A stretch of DNA of 64,000 nucleotides from Nocardioides flavus (ex Wang et al. 2016) (lineage in GTDB: Bacteria; Actinomycetota; Actinomycetes; Propionibacteriales; Nocardioidaceae): contig NZ_BNAD01000004.1 of assembly GCF_014653115.1 (NCBI RefSeq), positions 248,001 to 312,000 on the forward strand. Direction: 5' to 3'. Under the pieces are notes generated by a model. The model did not search any database. It saw only the letters and a program-made list of their open reading frames with translations, and was not told where the DNA came from. The translations under genes and the position numbers were made by a program. Shown here in pieces: positions 53,938 through 63,364 of this stretch. Within the stretch, counting starts at the first letter, position 1. Every line of letters starts with the position of its first letter.

Positions 53938-55479
53938 TCAGGCCCGGGCGACGAGGTGCCGGCGCCGCTTGTGCAGCAGCAGCGCCATCATCACGCTGCC
54001 GCCGAGGACGGTCCCGGGCACCATCGCCGCACCCGTGACGCCGGCCGGCGGCTCCACGGACGGCAGCGTGCCGATGCCGTCGCCCGGCACGTCGACGACG
54101 TAGACGTCGAGGCCGCGCACGAGGTCGACCGAGTAGACCAGGTTGGTCCTCTGGGACGTGGCGACGCCCTTGCGGTTGTAGGCCGGGACCCACATCGAGT
54201 CCCACACCTCCGAGGCACCCCAGGTGGCGAAGCCGTGGCTGACGGGCTTCGTCGGGTCCGTGACGTCGATCAGCTGCGTGCCGCCGCCGTAGAACCCCAC
54301 GGCGGCGATGCCGCTCGGGTGGACGTCGAACCAGTGCGCGGAGCAGAAGGCGCCAGCGGGGACGGGGTAGGTGCCGAGGTCGGCGAGCTCGACCTTGGCG
54401 AGCGGCACGATCGAGCCGTCGGAGCCGTCGAGTCGCTTGACGTGCCACGTCTGGAACGAGCCGGCGGTCGAGCAGTCGGGGTCCTCGTAGTCCTCCTCGG
54501 TGACGAGCAGGACGTTCCCGTTGGCCAGCGACGGAGGCGCGTCGGGCCGGAAGGCCTTCGCGTTGGGCCGGTGGCTGTTGTGGTGGATGAAGTCGTTGAA
54601 GTGGTTGACCGCACCGTCGCGGGCCGAGTCCCCGGCCGCACCGGTGTTGGCGACCTCGACCGGGTCCAGCGGGTCGCGCACGTCGAAGACGTACGACCCG
54701 CCGGCGCCGGTGTGGATGGCGTACCCGGCCTCGTCGACGTTCCACTTGTGCCCACCCCACCCGACGGCGTCGGAGCCGAACGGCTGGGTGCCGGGAGTGG
54801 TGGGATCGCTGTCGACCTCGACCGGGGCGTCGAGGTCGGTGAGGTCGAAGACCGAGAAGCTCCCCTGGCCGGCGACCTCCGAGTCGTCCCCGGCGGAGTA
54901 GGCGTAGCGGCAGTCGGTGCCGTCGATGCAGGTGACCGTGTGCGTGCTGGTCGTCGACGCGACGCGCGAGCGCACGTGCGGGTCCGTGGGGTCGCTGACG
55001 TCGACGACGACCAGCTCGTAGTCGCCGGTGACCGGGTCGTTGACGTGCTCGAGGTCGTCGGCGGACGCCTGGTAGAGGTCCACCCCGATCATGGCGAAGC
55101 GGTCGGTGCGGGTGCGGGAGACCTTGCGCTCGCCGCAGTTCATCGCCTCGTTCTCGAACTGGGCGCTCGGCATCGAGCCGACCTCGCGCGGCGACACCGG
55201 ATCGCTCACGTCGTAGACCGTGATGTCGTCGAGCCCCGACATCACGAAGTAGGGCGCGGAGTGCAGGAAGCACCCGGAGATCCCGGCACTCCCCGGCCGG
55301 ACCGCGGCGAGGCGGACGTTGGGCGAGGCGACGAACGGCACGGTGATGCCCGCGTCGTAGGTCTGGGCCATCCGCTCCGCCCGCTCACGGTCACCGTGGG
55401 CGTGAGCGGCGGTGCTGCCCAGGACGGGCGCGAGGGCGAGGACGCCGACGACGAGCAGGCGTACGAACGTGGGGCGCAT
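53938..55479 (-). CDS. Secreted, C-terminally anchored LVIVD-repeat beta-propeller protein
   Basis: 513 residues. There is a signal peptide (MRPTFVRLLVVGVLALAPVLGSTAAHA). Seven or so repeats contain variants of LVVVDVSDP / VYDVSDP / VFDLTDLDAP / VFDVRDPLDP / LIDVTDPTKP, the LVIVD type of propeller. It ends with a membrane helix (GAAMVPGTVLGGSVMMALLL) and basic HKRRRHLVARA, so the propeller is outside and tethered. Cysteines (GCFLHS, MNCGER, VTCIDGTDCR, PDCSTAG, FCSAHW) could form disulfides. The function is unknown; the repeat is a binding platform in other proteins. Confidence 0.88.
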   Translation of the reverse strand: MRPTFVRLLVVGVLALAPVLGSTAAHAHGDRERAERMAQTYDAGITVPFVASPNVRLAAVRPGSAGISGCFLHSAPYFVMSGLDDITVYDVSDPVSPREVGSMPSAQFENEAMNCGERKVSRTRTDRFAMIGVDLYQASADDLEHVNDPVTGDYELVVVDVSDPTDPHVRSRVASTTSTHTVTCIDGTDCRYAYSAGDDSEVAGQGSFSVFDLTDLDAPVEVDSDPTTPGTQPFGSDAVGWGGHKWNVDEAGYAIHTGAGGSYVFDVRDPLDPVEVANTGAAGDSARDGAVNHFNDFIHHNSHRPNAKAFRPDAPPSLANGNVLLVTEEDYEDPDCSTAGSFQTWHVKRLDGSDGSIVPLAKVELADLGTYPVPAGAFCSAHWFDVHPSGIAAVGFYGGGTQLIDVTDPTKPVSHGFATWGASEVWDSMWVPAYNRKGVATSQRTNLVYSVDLVRGLDVYVVDVPGDGIGTLPSVEPPAGVTGAAMVPGTVLGGSVMMALLLHKRRRHLVARA

Positions 55480-55534
55480 GCACGTCCAACGACCCGCGGG
55501 GCGGGCTGGTTATGCCCGGGTCCGCCGGCCCGGC

Positions 55535-56629
55535 TCAGGCACGCCCCAGCACGTCCTCGAGCGCTGCCAGGGCCAGCAGCACGGCGTCCGGTCGAGCGTT
55601 GGGGCCCATCAGGCCGATGCGCCACACACTCGAGGCGTACGGCCCGGCGCCCGCGCCGATCTCGATGCCGTGCCGCTCGAGGAGCTCCTTGCGGACCGCG
55701 GCGGAGTCGACGCCGTCGGGCACCTTGACGGTGGTCAGGTCCGGCAGGCGGTGCCCATCGGCAGCGAAGAGCTCGAGCCCCATCTCCTGGAGCCCGGCCT
55801 GGAGGGCGTCGCCCGCGGCCTGGTGGCGGGCCCACACGGCCTCGAGGCCCTCCTCCAGGATCCTGCCGAGACCCGCGTGCAGGCTCGCGACCATCGCCGT
55901 CGGGGCGGTGTGGTGGTAGGTCCGCTGGGCACCGGTGACGCCCGCCTCGCCGACGTAGCCGCCCAGCATCCCGAGGTCGAGGTACCACGAGCGCGGCTTC
56001 TCCACGCGTCGCTCGAAGGCCCGGTCGCCGATGGTGAAGGGCGCCAGGCCCGGCGCCACACCCAGGCACTTCTGGGTGCCGGCGTAGCCGATGTCGACGC
56101 CCCAGTCGTCGGCACACAGCTCGATGCCCCCGATGGAGGTGACAGCGTCGACGAGCAGCAGCGCGTCGCCCTTGCCCGCGCCGAGGGCGGCGATGTCGGA
56201 GCGGACGCCCGTCGACGTCTCGGCGTGCACGGCCGCGATGATCGCCGGGCTCGGGTGGGCGGACAGCACACGGTCCACGTCGACCGGCTGGCCCCAGTCG
56301 TGCTCGACGGCCACGACCTCGGCGCCACACCGGGCGGCGACGTCCGTCATCCGCTGCCCGAACAGGCCGTTGACCGCGACCACGACCACGTCGCCGGGGT
56401 GGACGGTGTTGACGAAGGCCGCCTCCATGCCGGCCGAACCGGTCGCGCTGAGCGGGAGCGTGCGCGCGTTGGCGGTGCCCCAGACGGTGCGCAGCCGGTC
56501 GCAGGTCTCGTCCATGATCCGGAGGAACTCCGGGTCGAGGTGGCCGAGCAGCGGGTCCGCCAGGGCGCGCGTGGCCTCCGCGTAGGGGTTGGTGGGACCG
56601 GGACCGAAGAGGTGGCGCTCGCGGATCAT
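55535..56629 (-). CDS. Class V aminotransferase (alanine/serine-glyoxylate type)
   Basis: 364 residues. The PLP lysine is in YAGTQKCLGVAPGLAP; PGPTNPYAEATRALADPLLGHLDPEFLRIMDE is the characteristic start of glyoxylate aminotransferases and VHAETSTGVRSDIAAL (H-E-T-S) and LLVDAVTSIGG (Asp) are also conserved. It likely makes glycine from glyoxylate. Start ATG 56629 is favoured by TAGGTT seven bases upstream; ATG 56647 would overlap that hexamer. It follows a glycolate oxidase-like gene after 28 bp, so the two may form a glycolate-to-glycine pathway. Confidence 0.9.
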   Translation of the reverse strand: MIRERHLFGPGPTNPYAEATRALADPLLGHLDPEFLRIMDETCDRLRTVWGTANARTLPLSATGSAGMEAAFVNTVHPGDVVVVAVNGLFGQRMTDVAARCGAEVVAVEHDWGQPVDVDRVLSAHPSPAIIAAVHAETSTGVRSDIAALGAGKGDALLLVDAVTSIGGIELCADDWGVDIGYAGTQKCLGVAPGLAPFTIGDRAFERRVEKPRSWYLDLGMLGGYVGEAGVTGAQRTYHHTAPTAMVASLHAGLGRILEEGLEAVWARHQAAGDALQAGLQEMGLELFAADGHRLPDLTTVKVPDGVDSAAVRKELLERHGIEIGAGAGPYASSVWRIGLMGPNARPDAVLLALAALEDVLGRA

Positions 56630-56657
56630 GGGAGCGAACCTACCCATTGCGGGGTCG

Positions 56658-58019
56658 TCACAGCACCGCTCCCGGGTTGAGGATGCCCAGCGGGTCCAGC
56701 GCGTCCTTGACCCGTCGACTCAGCGCCATCACGTCGTCGCCGAGCTGGTCGGGCAGCGCCGCCTTCTTGGTGCGCCCCACCCCGTGCTCCCCGGTGATGG
56801 TCCCGCCGAGCCGGATCGCGGCGACCAGGATGTCGTCGAACGCCGCGCGGGCCCGGCGCTCGGAGTCGGGGTCGGAGGCGTCGTAGACGATGATCGGGTG
56901 GGTGTTGCCGTCCCCGGCGTGCGCGACGGTGGGGATCTCCACCCCGTGGCGCTCGGCGACCTCGGCCACCGCGGCCAGCAGGTCCGGGAGCAGGGGCACG
57001 GGCGCGCCGACGTCCTCGAGCAGCAGCGCGCCGCGCGCCTCGACCGCGGGGAACGCCGCGCGTCGCGCGGCGACGAACATCTCACCTTCCTCCGGGTCGT
57101 CGGTGACCACCACCTCGGTGGCACCCGCAGCGGTGCAGGCGGCCTCGACGGCGGCGATCTCAGCGACCCGGGCGTCGCCGGGCGCGTCGGACTGCACCAC
57201 CAGCAGCGCCCCGGCCTCCCGGTCGAGGCCGCGCGGCGAGAAGTCCTCGACCGCGTTGATCGAGGCCCGGTCCATGAGCTCCATCATCGACGGGCGCAGC
57301 GTCCGGCGAACGGCGACGACGGCCTCCGCCGCGTCGGCGACGGTGGCGAAGGACGCCACCAGGGTGGCTGCCGGCAGCGGCAGCGGCACGAGGCGGAGGA
57401 CGGCACGGGTGACGATGCCGAGGGTGCCCTCGGAGCCGACGAAGAGCTTGAGCAGGGACAGCCCGGCGACGTCCTTGATCCGCTTGCCGCCGAGCGTGAC
57501 GAGCGTGCCGTCGGCGAGGACGACGTCGAGGCCCAGGACGTAGTCGGTGGTCACGCCGTACTTCACGCAGCACAGGCCGCCGGCGTTGGTGGCGACGTTG
57601 CCGCCGATGGAGCAGATCTCGTACGACGAGGGGTCCGGCGGGTACCAGAGCCCGTGCTCGCGGGACGCGGCCTTGACCTCGGCGTTGAACGCACCGGGCT
57701 CGACCACGGCGACCTGGCAGTCGGGGTCCACCTCGATGGCGCGCATCCGTTCCAGGCTGAGCACGATGCCGCCGTCGACCGCACTGGCGCCCCCGGACAG
57801 GCCGGACCCCGCGCCACGCGGCACGACCGGCACCCGGTGCGCCGCCGCCCACCGCACGGCCGCCTGGACCTGCCCGGCGTCCTCGGCGCGCACGACCGCG
57901 ACCGGTGTTCCGGCGCCGGCGTCGCGCGCCCAGTCGAAGCGGTAGCCCTCGACCGTGGCGGGATCGGTGGCGACGACGCCGGGTGGCAGGGAGGCGACGA
58001 GCTCGGCGAGGGCTTCCAT
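56658..58019 (-). CDS. FAD-linked oxidase, glycolate oxidase GlcD-like
   Basis: 453 residues. The PCMH-type FAD domain is seen in VPVVPRGAGSGLSGGASAVDGGIVLSL and SIGGNVATNAGGLCCVKYG. The C-terminal FAD-oxidase domain has THPIIVYDASDPDS and GEHGVGRTKKAALPDQLG. It oxidises a 2-hydroxy acid (glycolate or D-lactate). The start ATG 58019 has TTCGAT six bases upstream. It precedes the glyoxylate aminotransferase gene. Confidence 0.9.
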   Translation of the reverse strand: MEALAELVASLPPGVVATDPATVEGYRFDWARDAGAGTPVAVVRAEDAGQVQAAVRWAAAHRVPVVPRGAGSGLSGGASAVDGGIVLSLERMRAIEVDPDCQVAVVEPGAFNAEVKAASREHGLWYPPDPSSYEICSIGGNVATNAGGLCCVKYGVTTDYVLGLDVVLADGTLVTLGGKRIKDVAGLSLLKLFVGSEGTLGIVTRAVLRLVPLPLPAATLVASFATVADAAEAVVAVRRTLRPSMMELMDRASINAVEDFSPRGLDREAGALLVVQSDAPGDARVAEIAAVEAACTAAGATEVVVTDDPEEGEMFVAARRAAFPAVEARGALLLEDVGAPVPLLPDLLAAVAEVAERHGVEIPTVAHAGDGNTHPIIVYDASDPDSERRARAAFDDILVAAIRLGGTITGEHGVGRTKKAALPDQLGDDVMALSRRVKDALDPLGILNPGAVL

Positions 58020-58066
58020 CGGGCCATCGAACCACCTCGGCGGCAGTGGCGGACCCCACGTACGGG

Positions 58067-59350
58067 TCAGGCCGACGCCGTGGTCGTCTCGTCGGCGTGC
58101 GCGATCTGGGCGAGCGAGCGCCACACCAGGACCAGGGTCACGCCCGAGCCGACGAAGGCGAACCACCACGGCGCGGTGAGGCCGCCCACCTGCGCGACGA
58201 GGCCGCCCACCAGCGAGCCGACGAGCATCCCGCCCATCACGCAGATCATGTAGACCGATCCCACGCGACCCTGCAGCTCGCTCGGCACCGCGCGCTGGCG
58301 CACCGCCTGCGACAGCGTGCCCCACACGAACGCGTAGGCGCCGAAGAAGAACATCAGCGGGTACGCCGCCCAGGGCGAGGTGGTCAGCGCCATCGCGAGG
58401 TGGAACAGCACCTCCGCCAGCAGCACGGTCCGCATGAGGGTGGCCAGCGGCACCCGGCGCTCGAGGCGGCCGTAGGAGAAGGTCGCGAGCAGGCCGCCGA
58501 GCGCCGAGGCGGTGGTGAGCAGGCCGAACCCCGCCTCGCCGATCCCGACGCGGTCGAGCGCCCACAGCACGAGCACCGACCACGGCGCCGCCCACGTGAC
58601 GTTGAAGACGACGATGATCAGCGCCAGCGTGCGCACGGGCGGGTTGCCCATCAACCACCGCACGCCGTCGGCGATGTCCTGGCGCAGGTGCGTGTCGAGG
58701 TCCTCGCGCACCGGGCCGCGGGGCGTGCCGATCCGCGCGACCAGCACCACGCCGGCGGCGATGCAGGCGACCGTGAGGACGAACGGCCACACCATGCCGA
58801 GGGAGAACAGCAGCGCCCCGACCGCGGGTCCCACGAGCTGGTTGCCGGTGATCATTCCGGCCATCAGCCGGGAGTTGGCGATGCCGAGGTCGCGCTTGTC
58901 GACCAGCATCGGCGTGAGGGTGCCGGCCGTCGCGTCGACGAAGGTCTCTGCCGTGCCGAGCGCGAGCATCGCCGCGAGCACGACCGCGATGTTGACCTGG
59001 CCCGTCGCGATCACCGCGCAGAGCCCGGCGAGGACGAGCCCGCGCACGCCGTTGGCGACCATGATCACCATGCGCCGGTCCAACCGGTCCGCGAGCGCTC
59101 CGGCGAACAGCCCGACGACCAGCCAGGGCGCCTGCAGCGCGATCATCGCGGCCGCCACGAGCACCGGGTCGCGGGTCTGTGACGCGACGAGCAGCGGCCC
59201 GGCCGCGATGAGCATGCCGTCGCCGAGGTTGGTCACCCACGACGAGCCGACGAGCCAGCGAAAGCCCGTGCCGAGGCGTGCGGGGAGGACGGTCTCGACG
59301 AAGCGGCTCGTCCTGAGGAGGCCGCCCCGCGGCCGTCTCGAAGGGGTCAC
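58067..59350 (-). CDS. MFS transporter
   Basis: 427 residues with ~12 hydrophobic segments. Motif A-like GLFAGALADRLDRRMVIMVANGVRG is between helices 2 and 3. The long cytoplasmic middle loop (GTPRGPVREDLDTHLRQDIADGV) divides two six-helix halves. It resembles the EntS/enterobactin-exporter-type MFS (MFS_3) group by eye. Cargo unknown. GTG 59350 is the start; TACGCT lies nine bases upstream. Confidence 0.87.
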   Translation of the reverse strand: MTPSRRPRGGLLRTSRFVETVLPARLGTGFRWLVGSSWVTNLGDGMLIAAGPLLVASQTRDPVLVAAAMIALQAPWLVVGLFAGALADRLDRRMVIMVANGVRGLVLAGLCAVIATGQVNIAVVLAAMLALGTAETFVDATAGTLTPMLVDKRDLGIANSRLMAGMITGNQLVGPAVGALLFSLGMVWPFVLTVACIAAGVVLVARIGTPRGPVREDLDTHLRQDIADGVRWLMGNPPVRTLALIIVVFNVTWAAPWSVLVLWALDRVGIGEAGFGLLTTASALGGLLATFSYGRLERRVPLATLMRTVLLAEVLFHLAMALTTSPWAAYPLMFFFGAYAFVWGTLSQAVRQRAVPSELQGRVGSVYMICVMGGMLVGSLVGGLVAQVGGLTAPWWFAFVGSGVTLVLVWRSLAQIAHADETTTASA

Positions 59351-59417
59351 AAGCAGCGGAGCGTACGCGCGGGACGCGGGGCCCGCACCGCGATATCGGC
59401 CCAGGAGGGCTCGACGC

Positions 59418-59612
59418 TCAGACGGGCTGGAGGTCCTCGACGCCGAGCTGCTCGTCGAGCGCTGCCGCGGCGAGCCGGTCGTTGTCGGCCTGGAGACGCA
59501 GCACCAGGGACTCGAGGTCGTCGACACGACGCCGGAGCCGCCGGTTCTCGGCGACGAGGGAAGCCGTGGATCGCGCATCGCTGGTCAGGTGACCCAACAG
59601 CGCCTTGGCCAT
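59418..59612 (-). CDS. Small coiled-coil protein, conserved in actinobacteria
   Basis: 64 residues: MAKALLGHLTSDARSTASLV, then a leucine-zipper-like helix ENRRLRRRVDDLESLVLRLQ. It has no membrane segment. ATG 59612 has GAAAGG six bases upstream. A TTGACC box lies about 90 bases upstream. The function is unknown; the short heptad suggests dimerisation. Confidence 0.8.
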   Translation of the reverse strand: MAKALLGHLTSDARSTASLVAENRRLRRRVDDLESLVLRLQADNDRLAAAALDEQLGVEDLQPV

Positions 59613-59668
59613 GGAGAGCCTTTCGAAGGGTGGTCGAAGGATGGATCGACGGGCCGGGACGGCCGTCT

Positions 59669-59700
59669 CCTAGAGTCCCACCGCCCCGCGCCGGGGTCAA
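59669..59700 (-). promoter_or_regulatory. Promoter candidate for the small coiled-coil gene
   Basis: TTGACC (minus strand, 59695-59700) is a near-consensus -35. About 20 bases further the sequence ACTCTAGG holds a possible -10. It lies in the 94-bp gap between mutM and this gene. Confidence 0.4.
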
Positions 59701-59706
59701 TCCCGC

Positions 59707-60564
59707 TCAGCGGGACCGGGGCGGGCGCTGGCAGCGGGGGCAGAAGAACGACGAGCGGTTCATGAAGGCCACCCGCCGGATCGGCGTGCCGCACCGCCGG
59801 CACGGCTCGCCCTCCTGGCCGTAGGCGTCGAGGGAGCGGTCGAAGTAGCCGGACTCGCCGTTGACGTTGACGTAGAGCGCGTCGAAGGACGTCCCGCCCT
59901 GCGCGAGGGCCTCGCCCATCACGTCGCGGACGTGGCCGAGCAGCGTGCGCAGGACGGGACCGGAGAGCCGGTCACCCGGGCGCTCGCCGTGCAGCCGGGC
60001 GCGCCACAGCGCCTCGTCGGCGTAGATGTTGCCGACCCCGGAGACCAGGCCCTGGTCGAGCAGCAGCCGCTTGATCGCCGACCTGCGCCGCCGCGCACGC
60101 CGGACGAACTCGGCGTCGTCGAACTCCGGGTCGATCGGGTCGCGGGCGATGTGCGAGATCTCGGTCGGCAGCCCGGCACCTCCGGCGGAGACGACGAGGC
60201 CGCCGAACATCCGCTGGTCGACGAAGCGCATCTCCAGCGGGGTCCCTGCGGGCGTACGGAGCGTGAAGCGCACGCGCAGGTGCCGCTCGTCGGGGGCGCC
60301 GGGCGCGTGGAGGAGCATCTGGCCGCTCATGCCGAGGTGGCCCAGGAGGGCGTCACCGCCGGCGAGCGCAAGCCAGAAGTACTTGCCGCGGCGGCGGACG
60401 CCGACGATGCGCTGCCCGGCGAGTGCCGCGGCGAAGCCGGTAGGGCCGCGGTGGTCACGCCGCACGGGGCGCGGGTGGAGCACCTCGACGGAGTCGATCG
60501 TGCTGTCCACGACGTGGCGCTCGAGGCCGGCGCGGACGACCTCGACCTCGGGGAGCTCGGGCAC
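59707..60564 (-). CDS. mutM: Formamidopyrimidine-DNA glycosylase
   Basis: 285 residues. It removes 8-oxoguanine and formamidopyrimidines. Pro2 and Glu3 of [14 protein letters not shown] are the catalytic residues; the H2TH region is [21 protein letters not shown] and the zinc finger is [28 protein letters not shown] 60564 is the start, three bases after the rnc stop, so it is coupled with rnc as in other actinobacteria. Confidence 0.96.
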   Translation of the reverse strand: MPELPEVEVVRAGLERHVVDSTIDSVEVLHPRPVRRDHRGPTGFAAALAGQRIVGVRRRGKYFWLALAGGDALLGHLGMSGQMLLHAPGAPDERHLRVRFTLRTPAGTPLEMRFVDQRMFGGLVVSAGGAGLPTEISHIARDPIDPEFDDAEFVRRARRRRSAIKRLLLDQGLVSGVGNIYADEALWRARLHGERPGDRLSGPVLRTLLGHVRDVMGEALAQGGTSFDALYVNVNGESGYFDRSLDAYGQEGEPCRRCGTPIRRVAFMNRSSFFCPRCQRPPRSR

Positions 60565-60567
60565 GGC

Positions 60568-61359
60568 TCAGGCGTCGGCCGGAGCCTGGTCCGCGGCGAC
60601 CCGGGGGGCGCCGTGGGCGTCCTTGATCTCGCGGTAGGCGGTCTCGGCGGCGCCCTGCTCGGCCTCCTTCTTGGAGCGGCCGGTGCCGTTGCCGAGGAGC
60701 TGCTCGCCGACGCGCACGCGCGCGACGAACGTCTTCATGTGGTCGGGGCCGTCGTCCTCGATGAGGTACTCGGGGACGCCGAGGCCGAGGTCGGCGGACA
60801 GCTCCTGGAGCGAGGTCTTCCAGTCGAGGCCGGCCCCCATGGACGCTGCCGCCTCCATCACCGGGTCGAAGAGCCGGTGGACGACCTTCGCGGCCTCGTC
60901 GATGCCACCGCTGAGGTGGATGGCGCCGATGACCGCCTCGACCGTGTCGGAGAGGATCGAGGCCTTGTCGCGACCGCCCGTGGTCTCCTCGCCGCGGCCC
61001 AGCATGATGTGCTGGCCGAGCCCGATCTGCCGGGCGACGTCGGCCAGGGCGCGGGCGTTGACGACCGCGGCCCGCAGCTTGGCCAGCCGGCCCTCGGAGA
61101 AGTCCGGGTGGGCGCGGTAGAGCGTCTCGGTGACCACCACCCCGAGCACGGAGTCACCGAGGAACTCCAGGCGCTCGTTGGTGGGGATCTGCCCGTTCTC
61201 GTAGGCGAACGAGCGGTGTGTCAGGGCACGCTGCAGCAGCTCGGGATCCAGGACCGGATCACCGAGCGCTGCGCGGAGCTCGTCGGTGGTCAGAGGACGA
61301 TCAGAGAACTTGGCGACGGTCGGCCTTGGCGCCGTACTGGCCGCACTGGCCGCACGCAC
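60568..61359 (-). CDS. rnc: Ribonuclease III
   Basis: 263 residues. It cuts double-stranded RNA. The signature [18 protein letters not shown] and [15 protein letters not shown] are the metal-binding core; the dsRNA-binding domain is [29 protein letters not shown] to [16 protein letters not shown]. The only canonical in-frame start is GTG 61359, which overlaps the rpmF gene by 59 bp; the conserved part begins near residue 25. Confidence 0.93.
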   Translation of the reverse strand: MRAASAASTAPRPTVAKFSDRPLTTDELRAALGDPVLDPELLQRALTHRSFAYENGQIPTNERLEFLGDSVLGVVVTETLYRAHPDFSEGRLAKLRAAVVNARALADVARQIGLGQHIMLGRGEETTGGRDKASILSDTVEAVIGAIHLSGGIDEAAKVVHRLFDPVMEAAASMGAGLDWKTSLQELSADLGLGVPEYLIEDDGPDHMKTFVARVRVGEQLLGNGTGRSKKEAEQGAAETAYREIKDAHGAPRVAADQAPADA

Positions 61360-61486
61360 GGTGCGGGAGGTGCTTGGAGCCGCAGGCGGGGTTGGCGCAC
61401 GTCACGAGGGTCGGCGCGACGGCCTTCCACTGCGAACGGCGGTGGCGCGTGTTGCTGCGCGACATCTTCCGCTTGGGAACAGCCAT
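61301..61486 (-). CDS. rpmF: 50S ribosomal protein L32
   Basis: 61 residues, the standard length: [20 protein letters not shown] and a zinc ribbon CANPAC ... CGQCG. It comes after the DUF177 gene as in most bacteria. ATG 61486 has AGGAGAC upstream. Confidence 0.97.
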   Translation of the reverse strand: MAVPKRKMSRSNTRHRRSQWKAVAPTLVTCANPACGSKHLPHRACGQCGQYGAKADRRQVL

Positions 61487-61532
61487 GGTTGTCTCCTGTT
61501 GCTTGCTCCACCGGGCGCTCCCGGCGAGATGG

Positions 61533-62111
61533 TCAGTCGTGTGGGTCCTGCGTGGGTTCTGCCTGCAGCTGCTGGAGTCCTGCCCAGCGCGGGTCGATCG
61601 GCGCGTCGTGCGAGTGGTCCGGGTCGTCCGCGAGCCGTGCACCGCACTCGGTGCACAATCCCGGGCAATCGTCCATGCACAGCGGCTGGAACGGTAGCGC
61701 GAGCACCACCGCGTCCCGCAGCAGTGGCTCGAGGTCGAGCAGGTCGTCCTCAAGCCGGCTGGTCTCGTCGTCGAGGTCGCGGTCGTCGTGCTCCGCGGCC
61801 CTGTCGTGCTGGTCGGCGTAGACGTACAGCTCCTGGAGCGTGACGTGGACCTCGTCCTCGATCGGCGCCAGGCACCGTACGCACTCCCCCGCGAGCCCGG
61901 CCGTGGCCGTGCCCGTGAGCAGCACGCCCTCCATGACCGCCTCCAGCCGCAGGTCGAGCTCGACCGGCGATCCTTCGGGGACAGAGAGGACTTCGATGCC
62001 AAGTTCTGCTGGTGCCGGGACGGAGAGAACGACTTCCCGCTGGGACCCCGGGCGGCGGCCGAGCTCGCGAGTGTCAAGCACGAGCGGCGCCCTCGGGTCC
62101 AGGCTGGTCAC
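61533..62111 (-). CDS. DUF177 (YceD) family protein
   Basis: 192 residues. DUF177 features are [12 protein letters not shown] (first CxxC) and [18 protein letters not shown]. YceD-type proteins are linked to 23S rRNA processing and lie before rpmF. GTG 62111 has GGGAG six bases upstream; ATG 62126 would add five residues. Confidence 0.92.
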   Translation of the reverse strand: MTSLDPRAPLVLDTRELGRRPGSQREVVLSVPAPAELGIEVLSVPEGSPVELDLRLEAVMEGVLLTGTATAGLAGECVRCLAPIEDEVHVTLQELYVYADQHDRAAEHDDRDLDDETSRLEDDLLDLEPLLRDAVVLALPFQPLCMDDCPGLCTECGARLADDPDHSHDAPIDPRWAGLQQLQAEPTQDPHD

Positions 62112-62208
62112 GACGAACTCCCACATCTGGACACCAACACAACCTCGGAATCGTATCCGGCGCCCGGGCGGCGGAGCAAAACGAGTGCCGGACCGCGGCG
62201 GCCGGAGG

Positions 62209-62694
62209 TCAGGAGGACCGCTCCGCGAGCCGCGTCACCAGCCGGTCGTGCACCGTCCCGGGGACCAGGCCGCGCACGTCGCCGCCCAGCGCTGCGACCT
62301 CCCTGATCAGGCTGGAGGAGACGAACGCGTTGCCGACCGCCCCGGGGAGGAAGACGGTCTCGACGTCGGTCAGGTGGGAGTTCATCTGCGCCATGGGCAG
62401 CTCGTACTCGTAGTCGCCGGCCCCGCGCAGCCCCTTGACGATGGCCACGGCGTCCACCTCGCGGCAGAAGTCGACGATCAGGCCGCCGAAGCCGGACACG
62501 CGGACGTTGGCGAGGTCGGCGGTGGCGTCCTCGAGCATCTCGACGCGCTCCTCGGGGGTGAACAGCCGGTTCTTGCTGGCGTTGACCCCGACGGCGATCA
62601 CGACCTCGTCGAAGAGCCGAGCGGCGCGGCCGATGATGTCGAGGTGGCCGTTGGTCACTGGGTCGAACGACCCGGGGCAGACAGCGCGACGCAC
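62209..62694 (-). CDS. coaD: Pantetheine-phosphate adenylyltransferase
   Basis: 161 residues. It performs the fourth step of coenzyme A synthesis. Motif VCPGSFDPVTNGHLDII includes the HxGH-like ATP site, and VKGLRGAGDYEYELPMAQMNSHL and SSSLIREVAALGGDV are as in other CoaD. GTG 62694 has GAAGGGAG six bases upstream. Confidence 0.97.
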   Translation of the reverse strand: MRRAVCPGSFDPVTNGHLDIIGRAARLFDEVVIAVGVNASKNRLFTPEERVEMLEDATADLANVRVSGFGGLIVDFCREVDAVAIVKGLRGAGDYEYELPMAQMNSHLTDVETVFLPGAVGNAFVSSSLIREVAALGGDVRGLVPGTVHDRLVTRLAERSS

Positions 62695-62708
62695 GCTGGA
62701 CTCCCTTC

Positions 62709-62744
62709 GGTGAGGATCTCGGTGAAGATCTCGGTGAGGATCTC
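62709..62744. repeat. Three tandem copies of a 12-bp unit upstream of coaD
   Basis: GGTGAGGATCTC, GGTGAAGATCTC and GGTGAGGATCTC lie head to tail, followed by a degenerate GGCGAG. They are in the 63-bp gap between rsmD and coaD and end 14 bases before the coaD start. Confidence 0.75.
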
Positions 62745-62757
62745 GGCGAGACGGAGG

Positions 62758-63327
62758 TCAGGGCGCCGGAGTGGCGTGACCGTACCAAAGGGCGGTCTCG
62801 CCGTAGCGCTTCGTGCGGTCCTCCTCGATGCCGGGCGGCCAGGTGACGACGGTGCGCTTGGCGGCGCGCTCGACGACCACCAGCGCCCCGGGCACCAGCC
62901 ACCCCTGGGCGACCAGCGCGCGGAGGTCGGCGTCGACGTCGGCGTCCGACATCGGGTAGGGCGGGTCGGAGAACACCACGTCGTAGGGCGCCGTCGGAGG
63001 GGTGGCGAGGAAGGAGTGGACGGGAGTCGCCACGACCCGTGCCCGCGAGAAGCCCAGCGTCGCGGCGTTGCGGCTGATCAGGGCGGCCGTACGGCGGTCC
63101 TGCTCGACCATGGTCACGACACCCGCACCCCGCGACCACGCCTCCAGCCCGACCGCGCCGGAGCCGGCGTACAGGTCGAGGAAGCGCAGGCCGTCGAGCG
63201 AGCCGGTGCGCGACTCGATCGCCGAGAACAGCGCCTCGCGCACGCGGTCGCTCGTCGGCCGCGTGGTCTGGCCGCGCGGCGTCTCCAGCCGGCGCCCGCC
63301 GGCTGTTCCCCCGATGATCCGCGTCAT
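62758..63327 (-). CDS. rsmD: 16S rRNA (guanine966-N2)-methyltransferase
   Basis: 189 residues. Motif I is LDLYAGSGAVGLEAWSRGA and motif IV is the catalytic FSDPPYPM. MTRIIGGTAGGRRLETPRGQTTRPTSDRVREALFSAIE is the typical start. ATG 63327 has AGGGGG just upstream. It follows recG with a 37-bp gap. Confidence 0.95.
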   Translation of the reverse strand: MTRIIGGTAGGRRLETPRGQTTRPTSDRVREALFSAIESRTGSLDGLRFLDLYAGSGAVGLEAWSRGAGVVTMVEQDRRTAALISRNAATLGFSRARVVATPVHSFLATPPTAPYDVVFSDPPYPMSDADVDADLRALVAQGWLVPGALVVVERAAKRTVVTWPPGIEEDRTKRYGETALWYGHATPAP

Positions 63328-63364
63328 GTCCCCCTGCTCAGCCCTTCTCCGTCCAGTCCTCGTC

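Noticed and set aside
56658..59240. One 860-codon frame that appears to join the FAD oxidase to an upstream region.
   Set aside because: The upstream part is a shifted read of the MFS gene; the oxidase begins at ATG 58019 with its own -10-like hexamer.
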